Assembly (NCBI RefSeq): GCF_037975245.1
Contig: NC_092568.1
Coordinates: 2,976,001 to 3,040,000 of the forward strand
Source of the DNA: Apostichopus japonicus
Lineage: Eukaryota > Echinodermata > Holothuroidea > Aspidochirotida > Stichopodidae
Direction: 5' to 3'
Length of the DNA stretch: 64,000 nt
Shown here: positions 36,565 to 46,848 of the stretch, piece after piece
Layout: each line of letters begins with the position of its first letter
How positions within the stretch are numbered: position 1 is the first letter of the stretch
The notes under the pieces: generated by a model
The model's input: only the letters and a program-made list of their open reading frames with translations
Database searches by the model: none
What the model was told of the DNA's origin: nothing
Program-made: the position numbers and the translations under genes

Positions 36565-39169
36565 GTAAGTATCTTATTCAGAATATGGTCTTTCTAGTCC
36601 AGTGTGCAATATTTGGCAGAGACATACCAAATTGTTGCCTTTCAAATACCATTCGTTCGCTGTGGCTTTCTTCCTCGTCAATATTAGAGGGAAGTTCATA
36701 GTAAAATTTGTACAAAAAAATGTCATACATCGTTTACTATCAAATTAATGTGTTAAATGAACGACATCATGTCATTTGACTCGTACTAGTGAAAATGTTT
36801 CTTGGTTTATAACTTGGTTAGCGGGCCGCAAGGCTACAGGTCAGGGTTTCAAGTCGGCACGTATATTAATAAGTGCAGTGTAAACCGGTCGACCCATGCA
36901 CAGTAAATTATTGACCTCGGATTTCACATTCATGTTTATGGCTTACTCATATATCACTGTAAATGCGACTGCAAAATTGATAGTTATATTAGATGTCTGT
37001 CTAAACTAGAAGATCTTTCTGGTTGGCAAACATCTTCGGGACCAGTCGTGAGGCCTACACAGGTCTAACCTAGGCTACTACTAGAACTAGTAACAATGAA
37101 TGACTCATACATTAGAAATAGACCCTGTCCTGTATGAGCTAGTACTTAGTCATTGTGTTTTCAACTGACGCACTGGAAGTATACCCCGCAATGTATAGCT
37201 TTTAAAGGTCATAAAAATTCGAGAAAAGAAATTGTTCTTTATGTATTCTGCTCCTTTTTCACATGTTATGGAAGTTTGACAAGATTTCTATAGGCTTAGA
37301 CCTAGCAGTAATAGAGGGCTTATCTTCTGTTCAGTAGCATGGTGGGCTCATAATCGACACACTTAAGGATTTGGTCAACGATATATATCACAGAAAAGTC
37401 CAAATCACTCAATTGTATGTGTTTTTCATATGTGTAGTTCCTCAGAAATGTAATGATCTCAAAATATTTATTGTTCTGTGCATACGCATTGTACAAATGA
37501 GCAGAATTTGACCACAAAATGTCTGCTGTATCAAATTCTTTCATACCCCGAAATTGACATGTTCGTCGATAAGCTAACTGTAAGTATACATCCATTGACT
37601 CTGGATGCTGTTTGCTTTGCTCTGAGCCTCCAAGTTCAGACAGGTGAGGTCCCAGAGAGTAGTGGTATCATGTTGAGGTAATTTTGCTGTATCGTTGCTA
37701 GTAATATTTGAAGGTGCGCAAATTATGAAAGTGCGTCAAATTTGAAGCCTTTGCTATTTCCTTTACTTAACATGCACAATACCATTTCTCATACTAAATT
37801 GTATGCATGAAGACAGACCTGCCTGCTATGTTCAACAAGAGTTTCTTTATAAGAAATTTATGAACAACAAGGTACAGTTTCTAATGACACAGCTTGAAAA
37901 AATGAATATAGGTGTAGAGGAATGAATGTACAACTCAAAATTCAGGATCAAGTATATAACTAGTACTTCCTAATTTCACACTGAGAAATACATAGTTTAA
38001 ACCAAACAATTTCATCCACCCTCAATTCCATTCCCATAATATTGAGACTATCTAAATAACCAGGGATAATTGGGGTTTTTTTGCTCAAGATATCTTGTGA
38101 AATCACTCTTTCATTGCCCTGCAAGAAAATGCCTAGCAAAAGCCTTATAGCAGCTGATGATATGCACTGTTATTGCATTCTTACACTTGAACACAGATAA
38201 TATGCTGGTACTGTAAAGAAGCCTATCAGTGCATCGATTTTCTACTTTCGTCTTTAATTTAATCATTTTATTTCCTGTTGAATGAAACTTTTATGAGATG
38301 AAATGTCATAAGTTTTTTCAGTTTTGCCAACAATGTAGACTCGTAGAACAGTGTATGCTTTTATAAATTTCCAATTTCTAAATGATCATTGAGATATTAT
38401 TATGATTAAAGATTAAAGATTATGTTTCTTCAAATACAAATGTGTGCAAGTTAAGCTGATACTTGCATTGCATAGCATGATTGATGAAATGAATATATTC
38501 CTCAATTCATGAAATGAAAAACTTTGGAAAGTTTGATACATAGAAAGCTTGAGAAAATTCAGAATTATGTTTTCCTTAAGATTATGTAGTTTTATATGAA
38601 TACAGCTACAGTATCCAAAAGAATTTCTCAAATTATATATCATAATTTCTGCAATGGGTTACATGTTTATTAAAAAATTGTTGAAAGAAAATTGTTGAAA
38701 CTCATGACCATATCATTTTCGGGTTTTCAGGGTGGAAACATCTACTGTTTTTTAGACAATAGTTCACAGTGAAAGGGCTGCACTATATCTGTATCTCTTC
38801 ACGAGAAGTCATTTGCATTTCAACTGAAGGGTAACATGTCATACACTGTGTACTTATCGGAAATTTTATAAACAAAAACGAGGGCGTAGAATCGGGGTGT
38901 GGGGATGTCAACTCCCCCCTCCCCCCTCATAAAATCACAAGTCTGTGTCCTAGGAGATACATTCCTTAGAAATATTTTTTGGGTTTACTTTTCTAACATC
39001 GCTTTGCCAGTCACCAAATTTTGTCCCAAAAAAGCTAGTCAGTATCAATATCGCTAGATACTTGCCCCTCCCTTCTGGAGAATTATTACGGTGTACGCCC
39101 CCTGAAAAAAAAAAACGTTTATTGAAAAAGGAGCATCCACCATATTTTTTATTACATGTTATAAACCCA

Positions 39170-40140
39170 CATTTGTCTTTGCTCAGCACTTATTGGTACT
39201 GTAAGTATTGTGTTGGCTTTGGTTTCAGGATGTTTCTACGGTCTGAAAGTGTAACTTGCCTTACACCAGAATCTTTACATTTATACAATCATCTTATCAT
39301 TATTGCAACACAATACACATTATCACCCACTGAACACAATACAGTTTTTAGAGTATTCTAGCTGTACTTCCCCTTACAAGTCCAAACTTGAGAAGAAATA
39401 CGTGTACTACTGTACTCACTGAATGCCTAAAGTGCAGTCTGTGGTATGATAGGACTTTGTGGTAACCTGAAAGCTTACAACATTTTAAAGTATCACACTT
39501 TGAACTGGGGATAACCTATTTGTACCCACAATTTGCCATTGCTGAGTATTACTCAGGTATTGCTTAAATTGCTTTCAGGATCTATTGACATTCATGTGAC
39601 CTGCCAAACACCCCAATTGTGTAACCCAATAAGAACGATTTATAAATTGAGTAGTGTACACAGTACAGTTTGATTGCTCCACTGGTACTTCCCCTGTAAC
39701 TCATACTGTAACGTAACTGTAACGTCTATCACACCACACTGTGCAGTAATTGCATGTGTGCTCTCTGTGTGGTAACTTGAAAGCTTACAACATAGCTTCA
39801 ATTATTATACTTTAATCTGGGGACATACAACTGTTTATACCACAATACAATAATCTTTTCTGAGCACTTTTCAGGTATATTGCTTTAACTTTAACAGGAT
39901 GTTTTAGCCTACACCCGATGTGTAATCCAATCAACCCATTACTGCAAGAACTATTAATAAATCAGGTAAGGTACTGTACACACACAATACAGTGTGAACG
40001 TACAGTACTTCAATGGTACTTCCCCTTTAGAGACCAGTTAAGGTCAAGACATGTATTGTAACCATTTGTCTATCATACAGTGTGCAGTGTGTTATTCTCC
40101 TATATGGTATAATCACCTGAAAGCCTACAAAATCACTGTT
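39170..40140 (+). repeat. About 330-bp degenerate tandem repeat, three copies
   Basis: Each copy carries, in order, a variant of CTGAGCACTT, TTTCAGGATGTTT, GTAACCCAAT, ACAGTACAGTTTGA, GGTACTTCCCCT and CCTGAAAGCTTACAACAT. Copies start near 39170, 39510 and 39830. Confidence 0.7.
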
Positions 40141-40243
40141 ATATCTAAATAGCTATTGGTCAATGTAGTGTACATATAAACTCACAGCAGCTGGGGCAAA
40201 ATAGTAACAACAAACCTACATGCATAACAAAGACTGTGTGTAA

Positions 40244-40550
40244 TTTTTCCAAAGAACATCCATGCTTTATCACCAAGAAAACAAAATAATAATACCACAG
40301 CATCATAGCATGAACAGTACAATATCTACTGTACATAGCCTACTTAGTAGCCTAGTCTACTTTGTACACAAGAATCGTAGCAGACGTTGGCAATTGTTAG
40401 CAACTGTTGAGGCTTAATTACCAGCTAGTTTAACCTGCCTTTTTTTAGTTTTAGCAGGAGAAGACTTTCTATAGTTTGTAAAAGATCATGGTATGATAGA
40501 AACTTGAGCGTTCTTGCAGAATATGGCGGTATGAATAGCAACCAAGTGAA
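40244..40550 (+). repeat. Duplicated segment, copy 1
   Basis: Shares long stretches with 43412-43680 in the same orientation, such as GAACAGTACAATATCTACTG, GAGGCTTAATTACCAGCTAG and ATGATAGAAACTTGAGCG, with small indels. Confidence 0.85.
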
Positions 40551-41089
40551 CCAAGTTCTACTTTTCAGTACAGTCTAGTACCTGGGAGGATTAATGTACT
40601 ATCATGTAACTTAATACTGTATCCAAGATATAGCTCATCCACCTGTTTTATGACAAGGCAGTTACTGTTGTACTCCACAGGTGATATTAAGTACTAGACT
40701 GCAACTTTGTAATGTGCAAACCAATATCGAGAACAAGAGCCCTCATTTCGTGAGAGGATGTCAAGTCCAACAACCATTATCTTGTATTGTGATCAGCGTG
40801 TACATTTGAAACATGTATGCATTGTTCTTGAGGCAGATTTTAACAAATTGCATTTTCACTTTCATTTTGAGCATTTCATTTGCTTACTGAACAGTTTATT
40901 AACTGTACGTGACTTGCTGACTTGCGTGTCATTGTTTCGACTACAGGTACATACAAATGTTTGGCACAAAAATTGCTTATCACACAATTTTCACTTTTAG
41001 CCAACGAAATTTAGGAAATAGTATAGTTTGGTAATGACTCACTCATCCTGATGACGATATTTCTCAATGGCTGAAACATTCCTGTTGAT

Positions 41090-41525
41090 TTCAGCTAGGG
41101 ATACCCGGATATATCCTGTCCATCCAAACTATCCGCCCGGATAATGAAAACTCATCCGACCAGACCTACAAAAGAAATCTTTTTTTTATATATACACAGT
41201 ATATCTGCCCAAAATTATCTTTTCAGAAGCTGTTCGTAGTAAATTAAATTTGTGGTCATTGAGTATGTTTTTCCGACAAGTATGAACTTTCTACTAAGCA
41301 ATGTAAACAATGCATGCAAACCTAAATTTCCTCTTTTGCTACAGTCTGAGTATTTCTTCACAAGTTGTGGATAAAGGAAGAGAAGTTTGCGACAGGTTTT
41401 TTTGTTATTGTTTTCTCTGATTTCATTACCTCTTGGAAAAATCTGGTCATGGTCATCTGGTCTGGTCATCCAGTCCAGCAAACCAGATTTTGTGACGGAT
41501 CCTGGCCGGATCAAAAAATTTGATC
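41090..41525. repeat. Possible degenerate TIR element
   Basis: The left part has CTCATCCGACCAGACC near 41150; the right part has GGTCTGGTCATCCAGT near 41458, imperfectly inverted (13 of 16). Both ends are rich in CCGGAT. No target duplication is clear. Confidence 0.3.
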
Positions 41526-43411
41526 TTGTGATTGTCCATTTGTGACATTCAGCAAGTATTTAGAAGAAGTGCCCCTCCCCTCCCCCTCTCCTCCAAACGA
41601 GATGCTTTGTGATTGTATTGATTAAATAATACAGTACTGTGCATACTGTAGCTGCTTTCAAGAGGATTACGGACGAGTAGTCATTCTAGAAAAGAACACT
41701 CGGAGTACGGTATCACAAGAAAAGCTGAAAATGACCAATATGGCACCAGGGGACAATGTGGTGCATCATTGCAACTATGCAGCTCATTAAAAAGCAAAAT
41801 TTGATTTCAGAATAGAAAATTGTGCCATTTTGTGAACCTCTAAAATCAAACGCTAAAACATTCCATGTTCATTTACCTTTGATTGTTAGTTTAGTACCCA
41901 ATGACTCATGTGGGTATGTTCAGAGAATAATCATTTCAGTTCTGTTTGACCACTGAACAATTTAATGGAATACATTTTCTTTTTTCCTTTTTTCTGTGGA
42001 CCATTGATTGTTTTAAGTTATTTAGCCTTTTGACACTATATTCAATGCATTACAGCACTTTGGTTACAATAATGGTGCCAGTATTAGGTTTTGTGGTTTT
42101 GTCCATACACCATGCATATATTATAAATGCATCCCAGGTTTTTTCCTTGCTCAGTGCTGTATTAAAGCATTTAGTGCACATGGGGCTCTGGAGTTGAATT
42201 TCAACAGTCAGTTCCTGTAGTGCTTATTCATGCTGTGCACACATGTATCTAGTAATACCAGTAATCCTTGTAATTCTGAATACCTGTGCAATAGAGACCA
42301 TACTAGGCCGCAAACCTGTTCAATGTAATGTACCTTGAACCCAAGTGTTAGTAGAGCCAAGAACCCATCATGTATACATACAGTACTTGTTTAGTACTGA
42401 CAAAGCTCACAACTGCACAACAATATGTATAAACTATACAAACATATATAGTATAGTACTGTACTGTACATTATCGTACAAGTGAACTTTGTGATGTGCA
42501 CATTTAACAGTTATTTATAGCATATTTTGCAGCTCTCCCCCAAAGGTTTCTCCTTTAGTAATGTATGATATTGTGCATTAAGACCCCAGGCTCTCACCTT
42601 ACTCCACCCCCCACCCCTCCCCTTCACCAACCAGTGGAAAAAGTAGGACTGTATGAGATTCTCGTTTTTCCATGGGGGATCATCAAAACTCTTACCAAAC
42701 TATAAACTATACACTGTGTTCCATTCTTGGGGGTTATATTGTAATTGTTGAAGTTAGCCATCATGGGTGGAGGAAGTTACCTTCTTAGTTTTGGCCAGGT
42801 GCCCAACTTCCACCAAACAATTAAAAATTCCATCCAAGCTCAAAATTGTTTATCACAAAATTGCTCTTAAAAGAAACTTACTATTTTAATGCTACCGTCC
42901 ACCCACATAACTTCTCAGCCATACACTGTTAAACATCATTGCCTTTAAATCTGTAACCCTCTAGATTAAACTGATAGATGTTTTTGCTGTTATTTCTGTT
43001 AAGGTATTTCTCCATTGATTCATTCCATAATTTCTGTTTGAACAATAATCCCCCAAAAAGTTCACATGATCTCCATCGATTCATGTGACAAAACATGTCA
43101 GAGCATGTTTAAGATACTGTACAGAGTCAGTATGAAAGGAAATGACTTCCTTATGTGCAGGGCTTAATACCAGGATGACCTCTCATGAGTCAGGAATTTC
43201 TATGGCTTGATAATCATTTACTGTTTAGAAAGCATATCAATTCAAATATTTTGTGCAAGTGATAGTATATAAACTGTCACTAAGTTTGTTAATTTTCATA
43301 AGATAGGACCTTAACTTCAGTATGCTAGCACAGAGAGACCGCCCCACAGACTATGGGGCGCGACCCACTATTGGATCACAGGATTTGTCCAGACGTCTGA
43401 AAATTTGTCTG

Positions 43412-43680
43412 TACTTTTTCAAATAACATCCAAGCACAAAAAAAAAGTAATGGTAACATGAACAGTACAATATCTACTGTAGCCTACTTATAGTAGCCTA
43501 GTCTTTTTTGTACCCAAGAATCATTGTCAGTAACTGTTGAGGCTTAATTACCAGCTAGTTTAACCTGCCTCTTGTTTTTAGTTTTAGCAGTAAAAGACTT
43601 GTTTGTAAAAGATCATCGTATGATAGAAACTTGAGCGCTCTGGTAGAATATGGTGGTACTTATGCAAAGCAACCAACTAA
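43412..43680 (+). repeat. Duplicated segment, copy 2
   Basis: Second copy of 40244-40550. A third fragment (GTCAGTAACTGTTGAGGCTT) follows at about 43718-43745. Confidence 0.85.
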
Positions 43681-44962
43681 TGTACAGTACAGTACAGGCA
43701 GGGCAGAAGTTGGCATTGTCAGTAACTGTTGAGGCTTCATTACCAAAATCGATCTAGGTTTTTTGTTACATGGAATCATCAGGTCTAAGATACCTTTTGT
43801 GCATTCTGAGCATTGACATCCAGTGCCGGGGGAGGGTCTGGGGGGTGGGGGTTATGACTCAGTCCCCATGGCCATGGGCCTAAAAGATTGCTGACTGATG
43901 CTGGCAAACATTTCCACTGCAGAGAGTACAGTAGAACTCACTATGTAATAGTCACCTGTGCCGACATTTCAAGAAACATTGTTTCTTTCATTCCCAAAAA
44001 ACTTAGCTCATTAGAGCCATGTAATATTAAAAAAATAATTAATACGTCATTTATATAGTGCTAAATCACAAAACGTATCAAAGCACTTCACAAAAAAACA
44101 AAAACCTAGTAGTAAGGCTTGAGACTAGAGTACTGTAGCATGCCACAATTGAAATAATTTGGTGGATTTGTATTTTGGACTGCCAGGAAAGAACTTTTAA
44201 AAACTTTCAATGACTTTTAGCATGCTAATTGTAAGTATTGTTTGACACTTGTATATTATACTGCACATTGCTGACCAGTTTTAGCCACTCACAGTACAGT
44301 GTCTTGAGTGTGATAAATATCCCAAAAATGTCCATCTTTCAAACACTAACAGTGCCTCGTTTTACTTGGAGAAACAACGGAAATCAGCAGTGAAGCAATT
44401 GTTAATGTGACTGTTCGGTCAAAATTGTTGACGGAGTCATTAGAAGATGAGGGATGATGTTCGACAGTGTCGAAATAGTGCTTGAGTTGTTTTACCCATA
44501 ATACTTGCATCTATCTTAGATAAGTGCTGAATTTGCACATCTAAATTTTTTTGCTAAAATATTCTCTAGATAATTAGCAATTACTGCTGCAACTGGCAAT
44601 TCATTGGTAACATTATTTTTAATTTCTTTCATGCACAAATTAATGGGAAAGTGGGAAACTAAGACCTTCCCCACTATTAAATTGTAGCACTTGGCAATAA
44701 TTCCAGAATGGGTAAACCGTGAAACGGTCATTCTTTTGGTCTATTATATAATAATTACAGTCTTGTTGGGCAATAGAAATTTTCTCGACGTTGTGCAAAT
44801 GAACACCACCAGTCTCTTTCACGTTTGATACATTCGCTCCTGATGTACAGACAGACCCTCCCGTATTGTTTAATCTTGAAGGAAAAAAAAAAAATTAAAT
44901 TAAAATTTTTGAAAAAAGAGCAATGAAACTAATGCCGTTAGTTGCTCGCCACCAACGTAAGT

Positions 44963-45042
44963 GCTGGATAGCCCAGTTGGTAGAGCGGTAGAGCGCTGGG
45001 CCTGTAACTCAGAGGTCAGTGGTTCGAATCCCATTCCAGCCA
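44963..45042 (+). tRNA. tRNA-Thr(TGT)-like sequence, probable pseudogene or SINE head
   Basis: GCTGGATAGCCCAGTTGGTA begins a tRNA-like fold. The acceptor stem pairs GCTGGA with TCCAGC, and the anticodon stem pairs CTGGG with CTCAG around loop CCTGTAA, giving anticodon TGT. The T-loop TTCGAAT is present and CA follows the acceptor. Against function: the D-arm region carries an exact 8-base tandem duplication (GTAGAGCG twice), the T stem has mismatches, and position 33 is C rather than T. Confidence 0.6.
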
Positions 45043-45342
45043 TAAAGTTATTTTCTCTCTTCCACTGTCTAAACTTTCCACGTCAGTTTTCCATTATTCA
45101 TGTACTGTATTTACTACAATTTTTTTTTTCAACTTGCCTGACAACCGGCTCTACTGTTTGAAACAACATTACTGTAGAATAGCAGTCCTGTTTTGCATAT
45201 ATATCATAGGGGGTTTAGGTTGTGATGACTAGTATAGACAGGTATTGGAGGATAAGTTGTAGCTGTGTGCACCATTACAATGAAGTGAAAGGAAGTACTC
45301 CATATGGTAGCAACAGTGAGTGACATTGCCCATCAGAAGCTG

Positions 45343-45510
45343 GTTTTAACCAAACAGGAAGTGAACAAACAGTACTACCATCTATTAAAAATTGCTGTTA
45401 ATGAATCCAATCCAGCTATTTCTGCTTACATTTGCAATATTTGTTTTAACCAAACAGGAAGTGACATGATTCTTTCATCAAATGTTGCTGAATCCAAACT
45501 ACAGTACTGT
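45343..45510 (+). repeat. Exact 22-bp direct repeat, 100 bp apart
   Basis: GTTTTAACCAAACAGGAAGT plus GA occurs at 45343-45364 and 45443-45464, with diverged flanks (AATGAATCCAA versus GCTGAATCCAA). This suggests a 100-bp tandem duplication. Confidence 0.85.
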
Positions 45511-45984
45511 AGCTGCGTAAATGTACTCACAAATATTATTACAGTGCAATACTTTGCACCGCCGTAGATGATACCGTACAAGGTACACAGTAGGCCGGCC
45601 TACAGAGCTTCACATGTGACATCTTCATGATGCACTGATAAATTCTACCCTTTTCACTGACTAGCTACTGTAAATTTGCTGAGTCCTTGCTTTTGATTTG
45701 GAATAACAGTACAAATACTGTAATGTCTTTCAGGGTCAATGAACTCCAAAGTGGGAGAAAACTCAGTCCGGTTGCATACATATTACATCCACACACTACT
45801 TTCATATTTTGTCATCTTTCTAATACCCAATCCTCATCCAATTCATCCCTCCCCCCACCCCCATTTCGATATTTTGCATCATCAGCTTGTCATGTGTTCA
45901 TGCATGATATCACATTAAGTTTGCAAATTTATCATTTTCTTAGTATGAAAACTTTTTTCTCCATGTTTTTGTCCCGCCAGAAAA

Positions 45985-46848
45985 ATGCTGGGCCAAAGTA
46001 GCACTAGCCCAAAGAGAAATTGTGATGAATTCCAAGAAGACAGAGTAGACGAAGATGGCAAGACCAGCTCCAGTAAGTGCCTCTACGACAGCGAGAGACA
46101 GGGAGTCGTCGAGGTCTCCCTGAACAAGCTGCAGGGGAGTCCCGACCATCTCATCAAACCCTCCCTGCGTCGATTTGTCCTTATCAGCAACACCTTGCGG
46201 CACATCAAGGTCGAACTCAGCTCCGAGGGTAGAGTGTACGACTCGGAGAGACTCGGTACGATCATAGACACCCAACTGGTTCCAGAGGAGAGCCCCTTTC
46301 TGGAATTTTTTGGAGCCACAGACGTAGGAAGGGTCTGTGTGGACCACATATGCAAACTCGAGAGGGGCAGCTTTGCCGATTTTGTCAGGGAACCTAGAGC
46401 GTCCAAGGTTGTGGACTTTACATATGCAAGGACCGACGACGGATGGGAGGAGGCAATCGCAGGGGAGAACCACGACAGAACTTCTTGGAGGTGCGGATCG
46501 TACACTCCTCAAGCTAATTGCTTTATGTCTCCCTCTGTGTCGTCTCTGTCAGGCTTAGTCGCATCGCCCTCACCGTACGGATTACAAGAGTCTTTGAAAC
46601 CCTGTCTGCCCATCTCGGAGCAGACCTCACCTTTGGATATACCCGATTTGGACGTGGAGATGTTCGGGGACGTCGACGTGTCGCAGTACGACTTCGATGG
46701 TACCGACTGGTCGCTCCCTTCCACCAACCCGAACCCAAAGTCCCCAACACAGGAGTCGGTCGAGGATTGGCTCTTCAAACTTCAAGCCGAAAATTGCATG
46801 TCCAATTTTACCTCGGATACCGCAGCCACTGGTCAAGTCACCTGTTGA
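45985..46848 (+). CDS. SERTAD-like: SERTA domain-containing protein (SERTAD/CDCA4 family), 287 residues
   Basis: An intronless coding region starts four bases after an acceptor (GTCCCGCCAG, 45971-45980), implying a non-coding first exon. The SERTA motif spans about residues 36-79: VVEVSLNKLQGSPDHLIKPS followed by LRRFVLISNTLRHIKVEL. The spacing of hydrophobic residues and the LxKPSLRRxVLIxNTLRxI signature fit the family. A KR-rich N-terminus and an acidic, Ser/Pro-rich C-terminal part (DIPDLDVEMFGDVDVSQYDF) resemble the transactivation region of SERTAD1 and SERTAD2. Family members are nuclear co-regulators of E2F/DP1-dependent transcription; here that is inferred. The exon is GC-rich and codon-biased compared with its surroundings, which produces long but meaningless antisense ORFs. 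The exact paralogue cannot be decided. Confidence 0.85.
   Translation: MLGQSSTSPKRNCDEFQEDRVDEDGKTSSSKCLYDSERQGVVEVSLNKLQGSPDHLIKPSLRRFVLISNTLRHIKVELSSEGRVYDSERLGTIIDTQLVPEESPFLEFFGATDVGRVCVDHICKLERGSFADFVREPRASKVVDFTYARTDDGWEEAIAGENHDRTSWRCGSYTPQANCFMSPSVSSLSGLVASPSPYGLQESLKPCLPISEQTSPLDIPDLDVEMFGDVDVSQYDFDGTDWSLPSTNPNPKSPTQESVEDWLFKLQAENCMSNFTSDTAATGQVTC

Larger units (their letters stand above)
36570..45980 (+). other. Presumed long intron upstream of the SERTA coding exon
   Basis: No convincing coding exon. It holds degenerate tandem copies (39170-40140), a duplicated segment (40244-40550 and 43412-43680), a possible TIR element (41090-41525), a tRNA-like sequence (44963-45042) and a 100-bp duplication (45343-45510). 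ACAGTA/TACTGT words are frequent throughout. Confidence 0.4.

Noticed and set aside
38890-39110. Possible MITE with GGGCGTA...TACGCCCCC ends
   Set aside because: The inverted match is only about eight bases and no target duplication is seen.
44961-45161. 66-residue ORF beginning MLDSPVGRAVERWA
   Set aside because: It is the translation of the tRNA-like sequence, an artefact often seen from such repeats.
45304-45567. 87-residue ORF
   Set aside because: It is spanned by a 100-bp duplication, with no splice signals or recognisable domain.
45940-46512. 190- and 140-residue antisense ORFs opposite the SERTA exon
   Set aside because: They are shadows of a GC-rich, codon-biased coding exon, with no family resemblance and no splice context.
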